DNA from: Neocallimastix lanati (nom. inval.) | Taxonomy: Eukaryota; Neocallimastigomycota; Neocallimastigomycetes; Neocallimastigales; Neocallimastigaceae | NCBI GenBank assembly: GCA_016946835.1 | Contig: JACVTC010000073.1 | Span: 1 to 62,500 of the forward strand | Reading direction: 5' to 3' | DNA length: 62,500 nucleotides | Part shown: positions 1 through 10,000 of the stretch, one piece after another | How positions within the stretch are numbered: the stretch's first letter is position 1 | Layout of the letters: each line of letters opens with the position of its first letter | The notes under the pieces: generated by a model | The model's database searches: none | What the model was told of the DNA's origin: nothing | What the model saw: only the letters and a program-made list of their open reading frames with translations | Position numbers and translations under genes: made by a program

Positions 1-423
1 ATTATGGGCAATGACATAAGGAATTATGACAAAATAATATATTCTAATATTAAATAGAAATAACACATACAATAATACAAAATAAAGTAATAAATATATC
101 TTTTAAATGTACTCTTTATTTATTATTAATTATTAATTATTTACATCAATTATTATTATTACTCTCTTATATAAATATTATTATTAATTATCTCAAATAT
201 ATATAATATCTCTTTTTAACTATACTAAAATAAAATATAAAAATAGCTATTTATGTGAATTAATTTATCATAAGTATAACTTATAAATAAAAGAATTCTT
301 CGTTTAATAATTATTATTCTAAAATTATATATATTATTATAATATATAATTGACCAATAATATTTAAGTATTTCTTTAACCTAAAGAATCTACCTAAATA
401 CCATTTTTATAGTGGTCACGTAT
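1..423. other. AT-rich flank, no gene seen
   Basis: Almost pure A/T sequence with only short open frames. I see no coding signal, RNA gene or clear repeat here. Together with the bases just before the tRNA it represents the original upstream flank of the tRNA-Trp locus before the retrotransposons arrived. Confidence 0.6.
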
Positions 424-428
424 CAAGT
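424..428. repeat. Target-site duplication CAAGT, left copy (element 1)
   Basis: CAAGT directly precedes the TG that opens the 5' LTR at 429; the matching copy is at 7514-7518. Confidence 0.9.
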
Positions 429-1408
429 TGTAAGAAATAATAATTATTTACTAATAAATAATTATTATTTCTTAGTCTTTATAATTATTGATAATAATTA
501 TAAATTTATTTAAATTATAATTAATTCATACATTGAGATATTATTATCAAATTTATTATAATTGTAATTATTCATACACTTAAATAATATTAGAAAATTT
601 ATTTAAATAATTATTATATGTACCACTTATTAATATTATTAATTTTATTTAGTTATTCATTTAATTATCAAGTTAATGTAAACATTAGTTTTATTATTTT
701 TTTACATTGTACATTTAAAAGAACAATTAATAAGTTTCTGTATTTTTTATAATTCTGTATTCTAGTTTAAAGATAGTTTTATATTAATAAGTTTAGATTA
801 GATTTTAAAAATAATATTTAGAAAGATAGAATAGAATAATTTAGATCATTCCGGTTATTATTGATTTTTCCTTTTATTAGATGATCTAAATTAAAATTTA
901 GGAAATCGATATATTAAGGTTTTATCCAAATATAAAATAATATATTTGGTTTTACTTAATATATACGATGATCGATATGAATAGAATATCGATCAAAAAA
1001 CTTATCTAGTTTTTTCTTCTAATCTTTTTCTAGATAAGATATTTTTTAAGATTAGAAAACCTTTTTATTTAACCTTATTTCCATAAAAAAATATAAATAA
1101 GGCTCTTGATTTCCCTTTAAGAAATCAAGAGTTATTATTATAAAAATATAGTTATAATAATAGCAATTTTATATTTTAAATTTTAATAAATTAATAAAAC
1201 ATTTTATTCAAAAAACATATTTCTTAAAACCAAATTTATCTAAATATTCCTTCTTTTACTTTTTGTGTTGTTATTATAATTAATTTTATAATAAACTCTC
1301 TTTTTAGGTAAAGTTTTTATTTTTATTTTATTTCTCAACTTAATGAATTAGTCATTAAGTTGAAGTTAATAATCATATTTAGTGATAGAACTTAGTATGA
1401 TTATTACA
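429..1408 (+). repeat. 5' LTR of element 1, built of perfect hairpins
   Basis: Starts TGTAAGAAAT and ends TTATTACA. It contains a nearly end-to-end series of perfect inverted repeats, for example 432-450/455-473 (19 bp), 478-489/493-504, 837-849/881-893, 969-978/986-995, 1103-1113/1121-1131, 1335-1346/1352-1363 and 1367-1377/1396-1406. A TATA-like ATATAAATAA lies at 1091-1100. The start of R is probably near 1127, judged from the self-complementary primer site. Confidence 0.93.
1091..1100 (+). promoter_or_regulatory. TATA-like element of element 1 LTR
   Basis: ATATAAATAA lies about 30-35 bp upstream of the LTR segment (1127-1138) whose complement forms the primer-binding site. That is the expected spacing between a TATA box and the transcript 5' end. 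Inference from spacing only. Confidence 0.55.
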
Positions 1409-1420
1409 ATAATAACTCTT
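1409..1420 (+). promoter_or_regulatory. Candidate self-priming primer-binding site of element 1
   Basis: ATAATAACTCTT follows the LTR end with no gap. It is the exact reverse complement of 1127-1138 in the LTR (AAGAGTTATTAT). It does not begin with TGG, so it does not look like a tRNA primer site. In Tf1-type elements the first bases of the transcript fold back and prime at this position. Confidence 0.7.
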
Positions 1421-1651
1421 CTAGATTAGATTAGTTTAGGGTTAGATAAAATGTGGAAAATTTTTAGAATAGTTGTAACATTGGAATAGTGAATTAGTCT
1501 ATTAAAAATATATATATTAGAATAAAATAATAATATATAGCTAGAGTGGCGTAAAAAAAAAAAAAAAAAAAAAAAAAATTTTTTTTTTTGGCAATTTTGA
1601 TTGGAAAAAAAAAAAAAAAAAAAAAAAAAATTAGTTTTAATTAATAATTTT

Positions 1652-1691
<40 letters not shown>

Positions 1692-1901
1692 AAGTAAATA
1701 ATTAAATAAATAAATAAAATTAGTAAATAAAATTAGTAAATAAAATTAGTAAATAAATAAATTAAATAAATTAATGATTTAATAAATGGATAAGTCAATT
1801 ATAGAAAAATAAATAAATTAAATAATTATTAAATAGATAAATCAATTATAGAGTAATAAATGAATGAAATAATTAGTAAATAGATAAATTGAATAAATTA
1901 A

Positions 1902-1940
<39 letters not shown>

Positions 1941-2412
1941 GTATCAACGAATTGATATAAAAAATAAATAAACAAAATATAAAATAAAATAGTTAGTAAA
2001 TTAAATAAATTATTAGATAAATATAGTTAATGATAGAAAATTATAATTTTTAAAAATAATAAGTTATTTAATAATTATTTCAGAGAGAAAATTTTATAAT
2101 TGAATAATTAAGGAAAGTCTTGTTTATTTTGTTTTGAGCCTCTTATTAATAAATTTTTTGCATCCTGGCCCTCGCTGGTAGAACTGAAATCTACATTCAG
2201 CTCATCGACCAAGCCGGTTGGTGAACAGCAGCATGCAAAATAATTTTTTTTTAATAAAACTTAAAATATTAATAATCAATTCAGAAGCTTAATTATAAAA
2301 TTATAATAATTTTGCTGTTATAATTATTTATATTTACTTGTCAAATATTACATATTACACTTATCTTTATTTTATTATTTATTTTATCAATTTAATTTTT
2401 AGATTTAGGAAG
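1421..2412 (+). other. 5' leader of element 1 with a GC-richer structured island
   Basis: Untranslated leader between primer site and gag start. It holds several A-tracts (about 1553-1577, 1602-1630, 1656-1689, 1909-1936) and AT-rich short repeats. One island of ordinary base composition, 2156-2240, is closed by the perfect arms TTTTGCAT (2156-2163) and ATGCAAAA (2233-2240). Smaller stems lie inside, such as ACCAA/TTGGT at 2208-2222. It may be a packaging, dimerisation or translation element of the RNA; that role is inferred. Confidence 0.5.
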
Positions 2413-5400
2413 ATGGAATTCAATAGTGATATCTCAAATAATCTCACTGTAGAGGATGATAATCCAAATAATCTCCTTATTAATAATAACCCAAATAATC
2501 TCACTACAAATCACATCACCCAGAACAGCAGTGCTTCCAAACTCATTACAGCTATTACTGATTTCATTCCTGCATTCTTTTCTCCAGGAGGAATATTAGT
2601 TAAAGAAAACGAGGGAAAAAGTAAACCAACTGTCCTCGAAACCATCATTCAAAGCGAAGATTTCTTTAAGGAACACCCAGAATCCTTTAGAAGCGACGAA
2701 TCAAAAAATTCATTTGTAATAAATAAGCTTGCAGGGACTGCAAGAAGATGGGGTCTCTCTTTACTTGGTGACGGTACTTTAAAATCCCTAAGATTTGATG
2801 AATTCAAAGCTCTTCTTTTGGAAAATTTTGATTCGGGTAGTGAGAAAAAACAAAAGTATGTAATTATGGACAAACTTTGGAGATTAAAACAGCTTCGTCT
2901 TGGTGAAGCTGCCGAATACACTATTGAGTTCCGAAGGTTAGCTGGACGTTTGGGATGGCCTGACGAAGTACTAATCGATATCATTGGAAAGGGTCTCGTT
3001 GATCGGGTTCGAGAAGAATTTGATAAACTTAATAAACCCGATACCTTGTTTGAAGCTACCAATACGATTATCGGCATTGACAAAAAATGCTATCTTGAAA
3101 GCTGCATTCGTCATAAATCCGATAATAAGAGTAAAGCTAGTAAGTCTTTCCATAGAAAAAGAAAAGAACTTACAAAAACGGAGAACCGCTTTAAGAAATC
3201 TAAATTCAGAAAAAACAAGCCAAATAAGGAAATCTTGTCAGCTAATTACACTCCTTCGGGAAAATTAACAGTAACAACTACATTCTTCATCTCCTGTAAT
3301 AATAAAAACCTTAGAGCTAACATTCTTATTGATTCTGGTTCCGGCAGAAGTTTCTTGTGCAAGAATTTTGTTAATGCTAATAAAATCCCTACTTCTGGTC
3401 TCTCTTCTCCAATTAAGATTCAGTTGCCTAATGACAAATGCATGACCATTAAGCAAACCACTAAACCACTTAAATTGAAGACTTTGGATCACTCTGAGAA
3501 TTTTGAATTTTGCATTGGAAATATATCACTTGAAGGAGTCAATGGTATCTTGGGTAGAGATTGGCTACGAAAACACAATCCTTTCATTGACTATGAAAGG
3601 AATAAAATCTACTTTTTGGGAAAACATTGTAAATCTCATTGTCCTTCATCAAGGAAAAACAAATTTATTATTCAAAATTCTAATATTACAGCTCCAATGC
3701 TGGATGAGGACTCTTATACTGCTAAAGAAACTTTGGATTCCATAATTCCTACTACTATTTCTGAAGATGAACTCTACGAGGATGTCTGTGCTGCAATGGA
3801 TACTTCTACTGAAGGCAACAAAGAAAAATCAAGAAATGAATCGATTATTAAAAAATTTTATTCTGATCTCAAAATTGTTTTTGAAAAGAAAGAAGCTGAG
3901 AAACTTCCTCCACACAGGAAGTATGATATTTCTATCGATCTTATTGTTGGAGGACAACTCTACTATGGCCCGATTTACTCGTTAACCGTTAAAGAATTAA
4001 AGGCTTTAAGGAAATACATTAAAGAAAACTTGAAGAAAAAATTTATAAGAAAATCTAAATCTCCCGCAGGTGCTCCAATTCTTTTTGTTATGAAGCATGA
4101 TGGAACTTTAAGGCTTGTCGTTGATTACAGAAGACTCAATGCTATTACAATCCGTAATAGTTATCCTATCCCAAGAATCAGTGATTTGATTGAGTCTTTC
4201 AAAGGAGCTTCAATATTCACTCGGCTAGATCTCAGATCCGCTTACAATCTAGTCAGAGTAAAAGAAGGTAATGAATATTTAACTGCATTTAGAACTCCTC
4301 TTGGTCATTATGAATATCTCGTAATGCCATTTGGTCTTCGTAATGCCCCTTCGGTTTTCCAACGTTTTATTCAAGACGTTCTTGATGAAGTCATTGGAAC
4401 TTGCGCTCAAGTTTATTTAGATGACATTATAATTTACTCAAAGAACTTAGAAGATCACATTAAGCATGTCAGATTAGTGCTTTCTCTTTTAATTAAGAAT
4501 GGTCTTTATGCAAAATTGGAAAAGTGTGAGTTTCATGTTAAAGAAACCACTTTTCTTGGCTTCGTAGTATCTATTAATGGATTAAGAATGGATAGAAACA
4601 AGGTAAGATCGGTTTTGGAGTGGCCAATCCCTAAAAATTTAAAGGAACTTCAAAGTTTCCTGGGTTTGTGCAATTTTTACAGAAAATTTATTAAAAACTT
4701 TGCAAAAAACATGGAACCATTAAGGAAGCTACTCAAAAAAGAAAATCAGTTTATTTGGAACGATGAAGCTGATTCTGCATTTAATAAATTAAAGAGTGCC
4801 TTTGAAACTGATGAAGTCTTAATATTCCCAGACCATGATAAAGAATTCATAGTTGAAACGGATGCTAGTGACTTTGCTGTTGGCTGCGTCCTTTCTCAGG
4901 TTTGCGATAAGGATAATTTACTTCATCCAGTTGCTTTCCACTCCAGGTCCCTTAATAAAGCTGAGTTAAATTACACTATTTATGACAAGGAACTCCTTGC
5001 AATTATTACTGCTTTTAATACCTGGAGGCACCATCTAGAAGGTGCCAAGTTCCCTGTGCAAGTCCTGACCGATCATAAAAATCTGTTATATTTAAAGAAG
5101 CCCCAACACTTAAATCAAAGGCAAATTCGTTGGAGCTTATTCCTTTCCAAGTTTGATTTCAGGGTAGCTTATAGACCCGGTGCTAAAGGTGGTAAACCAG
5201 ATGCACTCTCAAGAAGGCCGGATTATAAAAAAGATATTCCGGTTGTTTCGCAGTCAGTTATTAGTGAAAAAGCTTTCTGTTACACAATTAGCGATAATAT
5301 TAGCGGTTTAATTGAAGCCCAAAAAGCTGATAAATACTGCAATGAAATTCTTAAAAAAATCAAACAACATGATAAAAAGTTAAAAAGTTCTTTGTTCAGT

Positions 5401-6525
5401 TACATTGAAGGTGTACTTCACTTTCAAAAACGTATTATTGTCCCATCCGCGTTAAAGGCCAGGCTATTAAAATCGTTCCATGACGCACCAACTAGTGAGC
5501 ATCAGGGGGTAGATAGGACTTTTGAAAAACTTCAAAGGTACTACTGGTGGCCCAATATGAAGAAAGACGTACAGAATCATGTTGCATCGTGTGATGTTTG
5601 TTGTCGAAGTAAAATCCGCAGGCATAAACCCTATGGTAAGTTACAACCACTTCCTATTCCTTCTAAACCCTGGGAAGTAATAGGGGTCGACTTTATTGTC
5701 TACCTGCCAACTTCGCAAAACTGTACTTGCATAATGGTGGTGTCTGACCATTTAACAAAAATGGTTCATTTAATGCCTTGTGCCGACGTCCCTTCTGCTG
5801 ATCTTACTGCCAAGCTCCTATTGTTTAATGTTTTTAAATATCATGGTTTTCCAAAAACCATCGTATCCGATCATGGTTCCCAGTTTTCATCCGAATTTTG
5901 GACTTCTCTTTGCTCCGCTGTTCGTGCTAAACCAAGACTTGCTACAGCTCATCATCAGCAATCAAATGGTCAAGTGGAAAGAGCTAATGCAGTCATTGAA
6001 CAATATCTTAGATGCTACTGTTCTTCTGCTCAAAGTGAATGGTGCTTCTACTTACCCCTCTGTGAATTTGCTTATAATAATTCGATGAACAAGTCTATTG
6101 GTCATTCTCCTTTCTTTGCTAATTATGGCTTTCATCCTAATGCTGTTATTGATTCTCCTCCTATTTTACTTAAAGATAATGCTTCAGTTCTTACAAGAGA
6201 CTGGGCTGCTCATTTTGATGCTCTTCGTCAACATTTAAGCAAAGCCAAAGAAGATTTTAAAAAATATGGTGATACAAGAAAATCTACTGGCCCCAATTTT
6301 CAAGTCAATGATTTAGTTTATCTTAAACGACATTATTTTACAAATGAACCAGCTAAGAAATTATCCTCTCAATATTTAGGCCCGTTTAAAATAATCGAAA
6401 AGAGGGAAAGAATGAACTACCGTTTGGAACTCCCGGAAAATTTACGACTCCATCCGGTATTTCATATCTCACAGTTGGAGCCTTACGTAAAAAGAAATAA
6501 AGAACTGGAAGAACCATCATTATAA
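2413..6525 (+). CDS. Gag-Pol polyprotein of Ty3/gypsy element 1
   Basis: Single 1370-residue frame; the ATG at 2413 is preferred because the 25 upstream codons have no ATG start. Order: a capsid-like gag region (about residues 60-230, no CCHC zinc knuckle seen) and a basic tail; an aspartyl protease with Asp307 in an I-D-S-G context; reverse transcriptase with YLDD at 668-671; RNase H (VETDAS... and TDHKN motifs); a zinc-binding HHCC integrase N-domain; and an integrase core D1093-x59-D1153-x35-E1189, the intact D,D35E triad. The C-terminus carries a GPY/F-like module (YLGPF... HPVFHISQLEPY) but stops shortly after, with no chromodomain. The frame has no stop or frameshift, so the element may be active. 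The stop lies only 9 nt before the 3' LTR. Confidence 0.95.
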   Translation: MEFNSDISNNLTVEDDNPNNLLINNNPNNLTTNHITQNSSASKLITAITDFIPAFFSPGGILVKENEGKSKPTVLETIIQSEDFFKEHPESFRSDESKNSFVINKLAGTARRWGLSLLGDGTLKSLRFDEFKALLLENFDSGSEKKQKYVIMDKLWRLKQLRLGEAAEYTIEFRRLAGRLGWPDEVLIDIIGKGLVDRVREEFDKLNKPDTLFEATNTIIGIDKKCYLESCIRHKSDNKSKASKSFHRKRKELTKTENRFKKSKFRKNKPNKEILSANYTPSGKLTVTTTFFISCNNKNLRANILIDSGSGRSFLCKNFVNANKIPTSGLSSPIKIQLPNDKCMTIKQTTKPLKLKTLDHSENFEFCIGNISLEGVNGILGRDWLRKHNPFIDYERNKIYFLGKHCKSHCPSSRKNKFIIQNSNITAPMLDEDSYTAKETLDSIIPTTISEDELYEDVCAAMDTSTEGNKEKSRNESIIKKFYSDLKIVFEKKEAEKLPPHRKYDISIDLIVGGQLYYGPIYSLTVKELKALRKYIKENLKKKFIRKSKSPAGAPILFVMKHDGTLRLVVDYRRLNAITIRNSYPIPRISDLIESFKGASIFTRLDLRSAYNLVRVKEGNEYLTAFRTPLGHYEYLVMPFGLRNAPSVFQRFIQDVLDEVIGTCAQVYLDDIIIYSKNLEDHIKHVRLVLSLLIKNGLYAKLEKCEFHVKETTFLGFVVSINGLRMDRNKVRSVLEWPIPKNLKELQSFLGLCNFYRKFIKNFAKNMEPLRKLLKKENQFIWNDEADSAFNKLKSAFETDEVLIFPDHDKEFIVETDASDFAVGCVLSQVCDKDNLLHPVAFHSRSLNKAELNYTIYDKELLAIITAFNTWRHHLEGAKFPVQVLTDHKNLLYLKKPQHLNQRQIRWSLFLSKFDFRVAYRPGAKGGKPDALSRRPDYKKDIPVVSQSVISEKAFCYTISDNISGLIEAQKADKYCNEILKKIKQHDKKLKSSLFSYIEGVLHFQKRIIVPSALKARLLKSFHDAPTSEHQGVDRTFEKLQRYYWWPNMKKDVQNHVASCDVCCRSKIRRHKPYGKLQPLPIPSKPWEVIGVDFIVYLPTSQNCTCIMVVSDHLTKMVHLMPCADVPSADLTAKLLLFNVFKYHGFPKTIVSDHGSQFSSEFWTSLCSAVRAKPRLATAHHQQSNGQVERANAVIEQYLRCYCSSAQSEWCFYLPLCEFAYNNSMNKSIGHSPFFANYGFHPNAVIDSPPILLKDNASVLTRDWAAHFDALRQHLSKAKEDFKKYGDTRKSTGPNFQVNDLVYLKRHYFTNEPAKKLSSQYLGPFKIIEKRERMNYRLELPENLRLHPVFHISQLEPYVKRNKELEEPSL

Positions 6526-6534
6526 ATGGAGCAA

Positions 6535-7513
6535 TGTAAGAAATAATAATTATTTACTAATAAATAATTATTATTTCTTAGTCTTTATAATTATTGATAA
6601 TAATTATAAATTTATTTAAATTATAATTAATTCATACATTGAGATATTATTATCAAATTTATTATAATTGTAATTATTCATACACTTAAATAATATTAGA
6701 AAATTTATTTAAATAATTATTATATGTACACTTATTAATATTATTAATTTTATTTAGTTATTCATTTAATTATCAAGTTAATGTAAACATTAGTTTTATT
6801 TATTTTTTACATTGTACATTTAAAAGAACAATTAATAAGTTTCTGTATTTTTTATAATTCTGTATTCTAGTTTAAAGATAGTTTTATATTAATAAGTTTA
6901 GATTAGATTTTAAAAATAATATTTAGAAAGATAGAATAGAATAATTTAGATCATTCCGGTTATTATTGATTTTTCCTTTTATTAGATGATCTAAATTAAA
7001 ATTTAGGAAATCGATATATTAAGGTTTTATCCAAATATAAAATAATATATTTGGTTTTACTTAATATATACGATGATCGATATGAATAGAATATCGATCA
7101 AAAAACTTATCTAGTTTTTTCTTCTAATCTTTTTCTAGATAAGATATTTTTTAAGATTAGAAAACCTTTTTATTTAACCTTATTTCCATAAAAAAATATA
7201 AATAAGGCTCTTGATTTCCCTTTAAGAAATCAAGAGTTATTATTATAAAAATATAGTTATAATAATAGCAATTTTATATTTTAAATTTTAATAAATTAAT
7301 AAAACATTTTATTCAAAAAACATATTTCTTAAAACCAAATTTATCTAAATATTCCTTCTTTTACTTTTTGTGTTGTTATTATAATTAATTTTATAATAAA
7401 CTCTCTTTTTAGGTAAAGTTTTTATTTTTATTTTATTTCTCAACTTAATGAATTAGTCATTAAGTTGAAGTTAATAATCATATTTAGTGATAGAACTTAG
7501 TATGATTATTACA
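6535..7513 (+). repeat. 3' LTR of element 1
   Basis: Near-identical to 429-1408, including all the hairpin arms, and ends TTATTACA. The visible differences are loss of one C in the TGTACCACTT/TGTACACTT stretch and one A/T shift in a T-run. Confidence 0.93.
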
Positions 7514-7518
7514 CAAGT
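7514..7518. repeat. Target-site duplication CAAGT, right copy (element 1)
   Basis: CAAGT immediately follows the final CA of the 3' LTR and matches 424-428. The next two bases (GG) lead directly into element 2. Confidence 0.9.
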
Positions 7519-7520
7519 GG

Positions 7521-8694
7521 TGATAAATAACAAAATTATTAAATTAAAATAAATAATAAAAAAACAAATTCTTGTTAAAGTTTTCTAACTTAACCCAAAA
7601 ATTAATCCATTCTAAAAAAAAAATTAAATCCATATTTAAGAAAAATTAATTAAATAAAAATAATTAAAATAAAATAATAATAAATTAATTAATCATTAAT
7701 AATTTTAATTAAAAACTAAAATAAATTAATAAATAATATTTTTCTAAAACAACAAATAAACAAAATAATAAACAAATTTAATAAATTATAAATAACAAAT
7801 AAACAAACTTATAAACATCTCAAAATTAAAATTAAATAGTTAAATAATTTTTTAAGTTACTTTTATTTAAAATAATGATTATTTTATTTATTTTATAACT
7901 CAACTTTTATAAACAAATTGTAATTAAAATAACATTTTAAAACTCATCTTTATCAACATTTTAATTGTAAATATTGTTTAATTTAATAATAAATTATTCT
8001 TTATTTCTCTTTTATTAATTTTATTATTTTTAATGTAAATAGTTTAAAATCAAAGAAAAATATAAAAACATGTAAATATTTCTTATAAATTATTCTTTAT
8101 TATTAATTAGTTAATAAATTATTATAAATATTTTATTAGTTTTAATAATCAAAAAGTATGATTATTAATTATTTAATAAAATTATTATAGATATTTTATT
8201 AGTTTTAATAATCAAAAAGTAAGATTATTAATTAGTTAATAAATTATTATAAATATTTTATTAGTTTTAATAATCAATTTTTTTATGATTATTAATTATT
8301 TAATAAATTATTATAGATATTTTATTAGTTTTTAATAATCAATTTTTATGATTATTAATTATTTTGATAAATTATTATATATTTTATTAGTTATTAATAA
8401 TCAATTTTATTATTAAAATTTAAAATAAATTAGTATAAATAATAAATATTTCATTTTATTATTTTATTAGTTTTTAACAATTATTTTATTAATTTAAACA
8501 AAATTAATTATTAAATAAATAAAGATTAATATTAAAATAAAAATAAATTTTTTTAATAAAACATTTTTGTGTTTAATAATAAAACATATTTATTTTTTTT
8601 AAATTCCTTAAATCAATTTTTATTCAGTATTTATCCTTTTATTCACTTCTGCAAAATTTAATTTTTGTAGATTAAGAATATTAGGTATAAATCA
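7521..8694 (+). repeat. 5' LTR of element 2
   Basis: Starts TGATAAATAAC and ends ATAAATCA. It contains five imperfect tandem copies of a 62-64-bp unit starting at 8101, 8163, 8226, 8290 and 8353. Most units carry a TTAATAATC...GATTATTAA inverted repeat. Confidence 0.92.
8101..8415 (+). repeat. 63-bp tandem repeat inside the element 2 LTR
   Basis: Five successive copies begin with TATTAATTA at 8101, 8163, 8226, 8290 and 8353. The array is duplicated in the 3' LTR (about 15280-15600). Confidence 0.85.
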
Positions 8695-8695
8695 A

Positions 8696-8710
8696 TGGTG
8701 GAGAATCCTC
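8696..8710 (+). promoter_or_regulatory. tRNA-type primer-binding site of element 2
   Basis: TGGTGGAGAATCCTC begins one base after the LTR end. A leading TGG, complementary to the CCA end of tRNAs, is the hallmark of tRNA priming. The first nine bases also complement the 3' end (with added CCA) of the adjacent tRNA-Trp, but the tenth does not, so the actual primer tRNA is not settled. Confidence 0.6.
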
Positions 8711-8998
8711 TTGTTGCCCCGGTGGTAAGTAAATTTTTTTTTTTCAGTTTAGTATTAGAATAAGCCTAGTTATTCAATGGTAATATTAAACAATAATTAA
8801 TACAATAAATTAGTCTAGTATTAGAATAACTCTAAATTATTCATAGTAATAGACTCAAATAAATTTATCTAAATAATATGCAAATAAAATATTATAGCAA
8901 TAAATTATTATAAATTAAAGTTATTAATATAAATTAATCAACAAATAGTATACGTTAAATAAACTGCAAATTAAATTAAATTTATCTTTAATAATTAA

Positions 8999-9061
<63 letters not shown>

Positions 9062-9506
9062 AAAATAAAACAGAAGAACTTTAAGAAGTTCTATTATAAA
9101 ATTATTATTTATTTTTCAAAAAAGAATATTGTTGCTTTAGAAGCAATAATATAAGTAAAATAATAAGTGGTTTCCGTGATTAGTTTATTCTTTCACAGTC
9201 GGCGCGCTGGGAAGCTCTGAACTATTCTACAAACGTATAAACGTGTAGGAGAATCACTGGTACGAGTAGTACATGACGCCTGAGCAAGTGGGCAAGCTGG
9301 CTACGAGTATACTACCTACTTATTACTTATATTATTGGAAAATCGTAATTAATATTCTTTTGAGAATTATTAATAATAAATATTTATAATTTAACTTTTT
9401 ATTATTCTTTAAATATTCAAATAATAAAAATTTATAAATACCATTATACTATTTTTTTATTTTTTTTTTTTTAATATTTTCTAGGATATTATTGTATAAA
9501 ATATAT

Positions 9507-9540
<34 letters not shown>

Positions 9541-9959
9541 AAAATAAATAAATATATAATAAAAAAAAAAAAAAAAAATAAAATTAGAAAACCATAAAAT
9601 TTAAATTAAGGAAAACAATTAAAGAAAAGTATTTTTTTTTTAGTTGGAGGAACTGCTTCTGTTCTCTTGATTGATTGATACTTATAGTAGGAATCTCTTA
9701 CCCTTAATACTAGTGTATTATTGCAGTAAGAGCTAACGGACTGTAGAATAAGAATCAATACGGGGGAGTAGGCGCTGATTATAAGTAGAGATCTACGTTA
9801 GGTGTAGACGTAGTGTAAAACTCCTATAATCAGTGGGACCAAACGTCGTATTATTCTACAACCGTACTATAAGGACGGGAAATCATTCAAGATAAACTAA
9901 AGATAATAAGAATTAATAATTTTAGAAATATTACTACTACTACTAATAATAATAATTAA

Positions 9960-9996
<37 letters not shown>
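8711..9996 (+). other. 5' leader of element 2 with two structured islands and a poly-A tract
   Basis: Noncoding leader with two islands of ordinary base composition in AT-rich surroundings. Island 1 (about 9161-9325) is closed by TAATAAGT (9161-9168) and ACTTATTA (9318-9325), with GTGATT/AATCAC (9176-9181/9252-9257) nested inside. Island 2 is closed by TGTAGAATAA (9742-9751) and TTATTCTACA (9851-9860), with CTGATTATA/TATAATCAG (9775-9783/9825-9833) nested inside. A run of about 36 A residues ends directly at the gag ATG. The role (packaging, dimerisation or translation) is inferred. Confidence 0.55.

Positions 9997-10000
<4 letters not shown>

Larger units (their letters stand above)
429..7513 (+). 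mobile_element. Ty3/gypsy LTR retrotransposon, element 1 (complete)
   Basis: Complete element with 980/979-bp LTRs that start TG and end CA. It is flanked by a 5-bp target duplication, CAAGT at 424-428 and 7514-7518. One long ORF encodes gag, protease, RT, RNase H and integrase in that order, which is the Ty3/gypsy arrangement. The LTR copies differ by only a few bases by eye: a 1-nt indel near 627/6727 and an A/T swap in a T-run. The 12 bases after the 5' LTR are complementary to a stretch inside the LTR, and the single ORF plus this complementarity resembles the self-priming Tf1/sushi group. Inserted next to element 2 and upstream of a tRNA gene. Confidence 0.95.

Noticed and set aside
2338-2412. 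N-terminal extension of element 1 Gag-Pol
   Set aside because: Starts at a TTG codon in AT-rich leader and encodes a hydrophobic stretch unlike gag; ATG 2413 is a better start.
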